A stretch of DNA of 64,000 nucleotides from Ga0077527 sp964531455. Its GTDB lineage: Bacteria > Pseudomonadota > Gammaproteobacteria > Burkholderiales > SG8-41. The position numbers and the translations under genes were made by a program. Location of the stretch: assembly GCA_964531455.1 (NCBI GenBank), contig CAZHFZ010000016.1:1-64000 (forward strand), written 5' to 3'. Positions 59,632-64,000 of the stretch are shown here, one piece after another. A model generated the notes under the pieces. That model saw only the letters and a program-made list of their open reading frames with translations, ran no database searches and was not told where the DNA came from. How positions within the stretch are numbered: the stretch's first letter is position 1; the number at the start of each line of letters is the position of its first letter.

Positions 59632-60842
59632 GCCGGGATGGGCTCTATCCGTCGAGCACTGTCACCGCCGTGGTTGCTGCAACTACTGCAGCACAGGTTG
59701 CTGGTGCTATGGGGGCGGCGGTATTTCCGGTGATTGCCCCCGAACTCGCACGCAATCTTGGCGTGGAGACATCGCTGATCGGTTATCAGATGAGTGTGAT
59801 CTACGGTGCGGCGATGCTGGGTTCCATGCTGTTTACGTGGATGGTCTCGCGTTACGGTGGTTGTCGCACAACCCAGGTGGGTATGGCCTGCTGTGCCATT
59901 GGCATGGCTGTCGCCCTGCACGGCAGTGTGACGTCTCTTGCTGTGGCCTCGGTAATCATCGGCTTGGCGATGAGCATCAATTTGCCGGCTGCGGCGCATC
60001 TGCTGTTCCGTTTCAGTCCGCCGCAGCATCGCAATTTCATTTTTTCCCTGAAGCAGACCGGTGTTCCGCTGGCATGGGCCTTGATGGCATTGATCGCGCC
60101 AGTGGTCACGCTGTCCTGGGGGTGGCGCTGGGCGCTGGTTCTGGTTCTGGCGTCAGCACTGCTTACCATGCTCGCGATGCAGTGGCCCCGCAGCGACTGG
60201 GATGATGACCGCCGCCCGGATCTTCCGGTTCAGGCGCGTGTTTTTGACGGCGTGTTGCTGGTATGGCGCATGCCTGCATTGCGCTGGCTGGGCGTTGCGG
60301 CTTTTTGTCTGGCGTTTATTCAGCTTTGCGTCAGTACCTTTACGGTGGTGATGCTGGTCGGAGAGAATGGTTACACGCTTGTCGAAGCCGGATTGATGCT
60401 TTCGGTGGCACAGATTGCCGGTGTGCTGGGGCGAATAGCCTGGGGCTGGATTGCCGATCGCAGCGGGGATTGCATGGCGGCGTTGCAGTATCTGACTCTG
60501 GGATCAGTGGTTTGTTGCGCAGCGATTTTTTTTCTGACACCGGGCTGGCCGGTCTGGCTGACGGCGCTGTTGTATGCGGTATTCGGTGCTACAGCTATCG
60601 GCTGGAACGGCCTGTATACCGCTGAGGTCGCCAGACGCAGCCCTGCAGGACAAGTCAGTCTGGTGACCGGTGGCGCAATGGTCTGGAATTTCGCAGGCAT
60701 CCTTACCGGTCCCACCGTGTTTACGCTGGTCTACAAAACCATCGGCAGCTATACCGCAACATTTGGTGCGGTCATCGTGATTGCGGTGCTGACACTGTTC
60801 GCACTGCATGCGGGTAAACGCGCCATGCGTGCCGGGGATTAA
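59628..60842 (+). CDS. MFS transporter, tandem copy 3
   Basis: A 404-residue carrier. Motifs: 'AVVAATTAAQVAGAMGAAVF', 'RNFIFSLKQTGVPLAW' and 'RIAWGWIADRSGDCMA'. The TauE gene starts 1 bp after its stop. Substrate unknown; the preserved IKQTG/LKQTG segment with charged and polar residues in helix 5 marks the subfamily. Confidence 0.88.
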   Translation: MSRDGLYPSSTVTAVVAATTAAQVAGAMGAAVFPVIAPELARNLGVETSLIGYQMSVIYGAAMLGSMLFTWMVSRYGGCRTTQVGMACCAIGMAVALHGSVTSLAVASVIIGLAMSINLPAAAHLLFRFSPPQHRNFIFSLKQTGVPLAWALMALIAPVVTLSWGWRWALVLVLASALLTMLAMQWPRSDWDDDRRPDLPVQARVFDGVLLVWRMPALRWLGVAAFCLAFIQLCVSTFTVVMLVGENGYTLVEAGLMLSVAQIAGVLGRIAWGWIADRSGDCMAALQYLTLGSVVCCAAIFFLTPGWPVWLTALLYAVFGATAIGWNGLYTAEVARRSPAGQVSLVTGGAMVWNFAGILTGPTVFTLVYKTIGSYTATFGAVIVIAVLTLFALHAGKRAMRAGD

Positions 60843-60843
60843 G

Positions 60844-61590
60844 ATGGAATCCCTTTCAGTCTGGCAACTGGTTTTTTGCGGGGCAGTGGTGACCGTCGCA
60901 TTTGCGGTTCGCGGAGGCACGGGTTTCGGTGGCGGCGCGATTGCTGTGCCGTTGCTCGCGCTGGTATTTCCGGTCCCGGTGACCGTGCCGGTGGTCACCG
61001 TGCTCAACATGCTCTCGTCGATAGGTCATGGTATCGCTGATTGGCGCCATATCGTTTGGTCGGCGATCTGGCGTGTAATGCCGGGCAGCCTGATCGGCGT
61101 TCTCGCCGGGCTTTACGTGTTGAGGGTATTTGACCCGCAACCGCTCGGTCGGGCTTTGGGTGTTTTTGTCGTGCTGTATGCGTTATATGTTCTCGTTTTT
61201 TCCGGTCGAGAATTCAATGTTCCAAAGCAGTGGCTGTCGGCCGTGGCTGTTATCACCAGTACGTCGGCAGGACTGATCGGTGCGCTGTTTGGCGGCGCCG
61301 CCGGGCCGATGTATGTGATCTATCTGAACACCCTGCGTCTGGGGCGAGACGCATTCCGCGTCACCATTACCTCCATCATGCTTTTCCAGGGTGTAACGCG
61401 TCTGGCGGGTTACGCAGCGCTGGGCCTTTACGACCGGCATGTCATGCTGTTGTTGGCTGCAGCTTTGCCGATGATGCTGGCCGGTTCATGGCTGGGCGCA
61501 CGGTTGATCCGGCGCTTCAATCCGGCCTCTTTCAATCGCGCCATAGGCGCCGTGCTTCTGGCAAGCGGTTTTGCGCTGCTGATCAAATGA
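60844..61590 (+). CDS. TauE/SafE family sulfite/anion exporter, copy 1
   Basis: A 248-residue membrane protein with seven to eight segments. The repeated TauE motif 'VRGGTGFGGGAIAVPLLALV' is near the N-terminus and the second, 'LIGALFGGAAGPMYVIYLN', in the middle. Members export sulfite, sulfoacetate or other organic anions. Start at ATG 60844, directly after the third MFS gene. Confidence 0.88.
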   Translation: MESLSVWQLVFCGAVVTVAFAVRGGTGFGGGAIAVPLLALVFPVPVTVPVVTVLNMLSSIGHGIADWRHIVWSAIWRVMPGSLIGVLAGLYVLRVFDPQPLGRALGVFVVLYALYVLVFSGREFNVPKQWLSAVAVITSTSAGLIGALFGGAAGPMYVIYLNTLRLGRDAFRVTITSIMLFQGVTRLAGYAALGLYDRHVMLLLAAALPMMLAGSWLGARLIRRFNPASFNRAIGAVLLASGFALLIK

Positions 61591-61591
61591 C

Positions 61592-62338
61592 ATGATGAGT
61601 GGACTGAGTTACGCGCAATTCGCCTGGGTAGCTGCAGTCGTGTTCGGTGCGTTTGTTGTCCGTGGCATGTCGGGGTTTGGTGCCGGCATGATTGCCGTAC
61701 CGCTTCTGGCATTCGTGATTCCGCTGCAACTGGCTGTTCCACTGTGCAGCCTGCTCGTTTTCGTGCTTTTTGTGGTCATGCTGATCCGCGATCGCGAGCA
61801 GGTGGTGTGGCCGGAGTTATGGCTGCTGGTGCCGCCGACCATCGTGGGTGCCGTTCTTGGCCTCTGGTTGTTTGCCGTGCTCGATAACCGGATGCTGGTG
61901 GCCATGCTGGGCGGATTTCTGGTTCTATATTCGCTGTACATGATTGCCGTCAGCGTGCTCGGGCTGCCGCAGTTGCGCTGCTCGCAGCGCTGGGCCATGC
62001 CCGCCGGGTTTTTCGGCAGTTTTTTCGACACCTTGTTCGGCGGCGGCGGCGGGACGCTGGTGGTGATCTATGTCAATGCCCGTGGGGTCACCCGCGCGGG
62101 TTTCAGGGCAACGGTTGCAGCTTTGTGGTTCTTTGAAATGATTGCCCGGATCGGCGGGTATGCGTGGGCAGGCTTTTACGACAGTCAGGCGCTGCTGCTG
62201 TTCGTTGTCCTTCTGCCTCTGGTCTGGGCAGGCACTGTAGTGGGCGAACGTGTCGGCAACAAAGTCGACAGCGACACGTTTGGAAGGGTATTGGCGGTGA
62301 TGCTGTTCGCCAGCGGGGTCAGCCTGCTGGCAAAGTAG
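61592..62338 (+). CDS. TauE/SafE family sulfite/anion exporter, copy 2
   Basis: A 248-residue paralogue of the preceding gene with 'VVRGMSGFGAGMIAVPLLAF' and 'SFFDTLFGGGGGTLVVIYVN'. Same length and topology. It starts 1 bp after the stop of copy 1. Together with the three MFS genes it makes a five-gene transport-only operon. Confidence 0.88.
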   Translation: MMSGLSYAQFAWVAAVVFGAFVVRGMSGFGAGMIAVPLLAFVIPLQLAVPLCSLLVFVLFVVMLIRDREQVVWPELWLLVPPTIVGAVLGLWLFAVLDNRMLVAMLGGFLVLYSLYMIAVSVLGLPQLRCSQRWAMPAGFFGSFFDTLFGGGGGTLVVIYVNARGVTRAGFRATVAALWFFEMIARIGGYAWAGFYDSQALLLFVVLLPLVWAGTVVGERVGNKVDSDTFGRVLAVMLFASGVSLLAK

Positions 62339-62353
62339 GGCAGTGCTAGAAGG

Positions 62354-62494
62354 TCAGCGCAGGAAAATGACTACGGGGAATACCGATACCGCAAGCGCCA
62401 GGATCAGCCACTCCAGATTATTGCGCTTCAGCCACCCCGTGAAGTGAAGAATCAGCACAATGATCGCGATGACGTAAAACGCATAAAACACCAT
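62354..62494 (-). CDS. Very small membrane protein, 46 residues
   Basis: MVFYAFYVIAIIVLILHFTG... with two hydrophobic segments flanking a polar turn (WLKRNNLEW) and ending VVIFLR. AGGGGA lies 8 bases upstream of the ATG at 62494. It is convergent with the TauE gene. Family unknown; a genuine gene is supported by the ribosome binding site and strictly hydrophobic pattern. Confidence 0.55.
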   Translation of the reverse strand: MVFYAFYVIAIIVLILHFTGWLKRNNLEWLILALAVSVFPVVIFLR

Positions 62495-62993
62495 TTTTAT
62501 TTCCCCTTTTGATTTTGCGAAGGATATACGAATTTGACTTAAGTCGCCATTGGAACAGCACGTTACAGCGTTCCATAAGCTCAAATTGCATGCTTGTTTG
62601 TTGAAAATTCGTAAATACTGATTTGCCGTAATTGTTGTTTTGCGTCAGCGTTTTTATACGTAATGGCCGGTGATCAATAGCGGGCCGTTGAGCTGCATGC
62701 GCTGTGATTTGTGCAGAAAATTGCATATCCTGCTTTTTTCCATATTCACCCGATGTCCGAATTGCCGGTGTTTCGATCAGGCGATTTTTGCCCATCAGTG
62801 GCAGAATTTATAACATATTGTTTTTTAATGACAAAATAGTGACGTTTGGCATCTTTGCATTTTTCCGGGCATAAACTACAAGCAGTTGCCAAGTAATCCT
62901 CACGAGCGGCTGCAAGTCATGTTGCCAACAGACTGATTTTCAGCGCAAAATCCCGATTCTCCCTTGCGTTATTCACACGATGCAGGGTCGCTC
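62495..62993. other. AT-rich intergenic region before parA
   Basis: About 500 bp, more AT-rich than the coding regions, with homopolymer T and A runs near 62815-62835. It holds the promoters of the 46-residue gene and of parA. I see no gene, repeat or known RNA in it. Confidence 0.4.
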
Positions 62994-63905
62994 ATGACAG
63001 TTGGGGGTCGCGTGGCGCGTATCGCGGTGTTCAATCAGAAAGGCGGCGTCGGCAAGACAACGACGACGCTGAACCTTGCCGGGTTGCTGATGCGCCGTGG
63101 CGACGATCCGCTCGTCATTGACCTTGATCCGCAAGCCCATCTCACTGCCGTTTGCGGCGTGGGAGTGCCGCGCGCGGATGCCAGTCTTTACGGCTTGTAT
63201 GCGCACGGTGCGCCGCTGTCCGCGCTGACCTGTTCCACGCGCAATGGCTGGCGGCTGGTGCCTTCACACATCGAACTGTCCAAAGTCGATACGCAGTTCG
63301 GCAAAGGTCCGGCGGCACTGAACCGGTTGGCATTGGCACTGGAGCGTGAGCCGGCTGGACACCCGGTGCTGATGGATTCCTGCCCGATGCTCGGTGTGTT
63401 GTCGTTGAGCAGCGTTTTTGCCGCAGACGGCGTGTTGATCCCGATTTCTGCGGATTATCTGGCGATGAAGGGGGCGTTACAGATGGAGCGTACCCTGAAG
63501 GCGCTTGAGCAAGTACTCAAGCGTCGTGTGCCGCGCCGTTACCTGATCACCCGTTACGATGCGCGACGCCGCATGGCGGTGGACATCGAGGCGCAGTTGC
63601 GGCAACGCTACGGCGAAGAAGTCTGCGCCACACGGATTGCGGAAAATGTGAGTCTTGCGGAAAGTCCTGCCAGCAACCAGGATGTTTTTGAGCACGCGCC
63701 GGCAAGTCGTGGCGCCCGTAATTATTCCGAACTGCTGGACGAACTGGTTTCGGTCGGATTCGTGAATACCGGTGTCGCCAAGCCGCGTACTGCGGTGAGA
63801 ACCGTGCCGCCCGGCGCACGCACGGCGCTGTCGGCCGAGCAGGAGGCGGCGGCAAGGCGGCCTTTGGTTGCAGGCCTGCATCTGGTGCATACCCGCCGCA
63901 GCTGA
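62994..63905 (+). CDS. ParA family ATPase
   Basis: A 303-residue P-loop ATPase of the ParA/MinD superfamily. Deviant Walker A is 'VFNQKGGVGKTTTTLNLAGL' (signature Lys near residue 14), Walker A' 'DPLVIDLDPQAHLT', and 'MDSCPMLGVLSLSSVFAADG' gives the Walker B region. The C-terminal about 60 residues are extra and rich in Ala, Arg and Pro. Such proteins position chromosomes, plasmids or other cargo. No parB or parS is visible, so the cargo is unknown. Start chosen at ATG 62994; a TTG at 62964 is in frame. Confidence 0.88.
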   Translation: MTVGGRVARIAVFNQKGGVGKTTTTLNLAGLLMRRGDDPLVIDLDPQAHLTAVCGVGVPRADASLYGLYAHGAPLSALTCSTRNGWRLVPSHIELSKVDTQFGKGPAALNRLALALEREPAGHPVLMDSCPMLGVLSLSSVFAADGVLIPISADYLAMKGALQMERTLKALEQVLKRRVPRRYLITRYDARRRMAVDIEAQLRQRYGEEVCATRIAENVSLAESPASNQDVFEHAPASRGARNYSELLDELVSVGFVNTGVAKPRTAVRTVPPGARTALSAEQEAAARRPLVAGLHLVHTRRS

Positions 63906-63923
63906 AGTTGATCGGCGGGGCGA

Positions 63924-64000
63924 TCAGCGCGGATCGTTCTGTTTGCTGATCAGTGAAATCATCCCTTCAAGATCAACGCCTTCGCCGCGGTTAGCCGCTG
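63924..64000 (-). CDS. 3' end of an unidentified gene
   Basis: On the minus strand the last 25 codons read ...NRGEGVDLEGMISLISKQND-PR-stop and the frame is open to the window edge. It is convergent with parA. Too short to identify. Confidence 0.5.
   Translation of the reverse strand, partial: AANRGEGVDLEGMISLISKQNDPR

Overview
The window looks like chromosomal DNA of a betaproteobacterium (Burkholderiales or a near relative). This rests on the large set of tripartite tricarboxylate (Bug/TctC) receptors, the two PEP-CTERM surface proteins, GcvA-type LysR and FadR-type GntR regulators, and fairly GC-rich coding DNA throughout. No rRNA, CRISPR array, transposase or integrase was found. Four tRNA genes are present (Val-CAC, Ala-GGC, Glu-TTC, Pro-TGG).

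The most interesting content is a set of probable selenoproteins. At 5912-6451 and 31173-31691 there are two paralogous genes of the UGSC (seleno)protein type, each cut by one in-frame UGA just before Gly-Ser-Cys. In both, the UGA is followed at identical spacing by the same two-part hairpin (6-bp lower stem, small internal loop, 7-bp upper stem, AGUSU loop). The stems differ in sequence but keep their pairing, as expected of a bacterial SECIS element. A third in-frame UGA (29856-29858), again followed by Gly-Ser, joins a thioredoxin-like CxxC domain to a large domain of unknown function. That domain is a paralogue of the 370-residue protein encoded directly after the first UGSC gene. The two loci therefore look like two versions of one uncharacterised redox system: UGSC protein plus partner, and Trx-Sec-partner plus UGSC protein.

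Layout. 1-3130: tRNA-Val, a FAD amino-acid dehydrogenase, gltX, tRNA-Ala and tRNA-Glu. 3070-5747: a small, more AT-rich island bounded by an 18-bp repeat of the tRNA-Glu 3' end and carrying two PEP-CTERM proteins. 5912-7560: selenoprotein locus 1. 7771-17187: mixed chromosomal genes (bactofilin, LysR regulator, MFS, queuosine-precursor transporter, GST, dienelactone hydrolase, CoxG, XdhC, ChaN). 17361-21870: a same-strand run of beta-hydroxyacid dehydrogenase, NUDIX, MBL hydrolase and diguanylate cyclase. 21867-29451: metabolic enzymes, lipoproteins and one Tat-exported aldo/keto reductase. 29511-31691: selenoprotein locus 2 with a repeat element. 31787-35142: ketopantoate-reductase-like enzyme, a second Tat-type aldo/keto reductase and an NTP/NDP-exchanger-like MFS protein. 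35374-44238: three TctC receptors, one TctBA pair, two FAH-family hydrolases, an exported methyltransferase and an MFS carrier. 44264-56981: a tight 13-gene minus-strand run with a NitT/TauT-type ABC transporter, UbiD/UbiX decarboxylase pair, acyl-CoA synthetase, thioesterase, dehydrogenases, cysteine-dioxygenase-like protein and GntR regulator, which reads as uptake and breakdown of an unidentified organic (probably aromatic) acid. 57194-62338: three tandem MFS paralogues and two tandem TauE/SafE paralogues. 62354-64000: a 46-residue membrane protein, a ParA-type ATPase and the 3' end of an unidentified gene.

All functional calls come from reading motifs and gene order only; no database search was possible.
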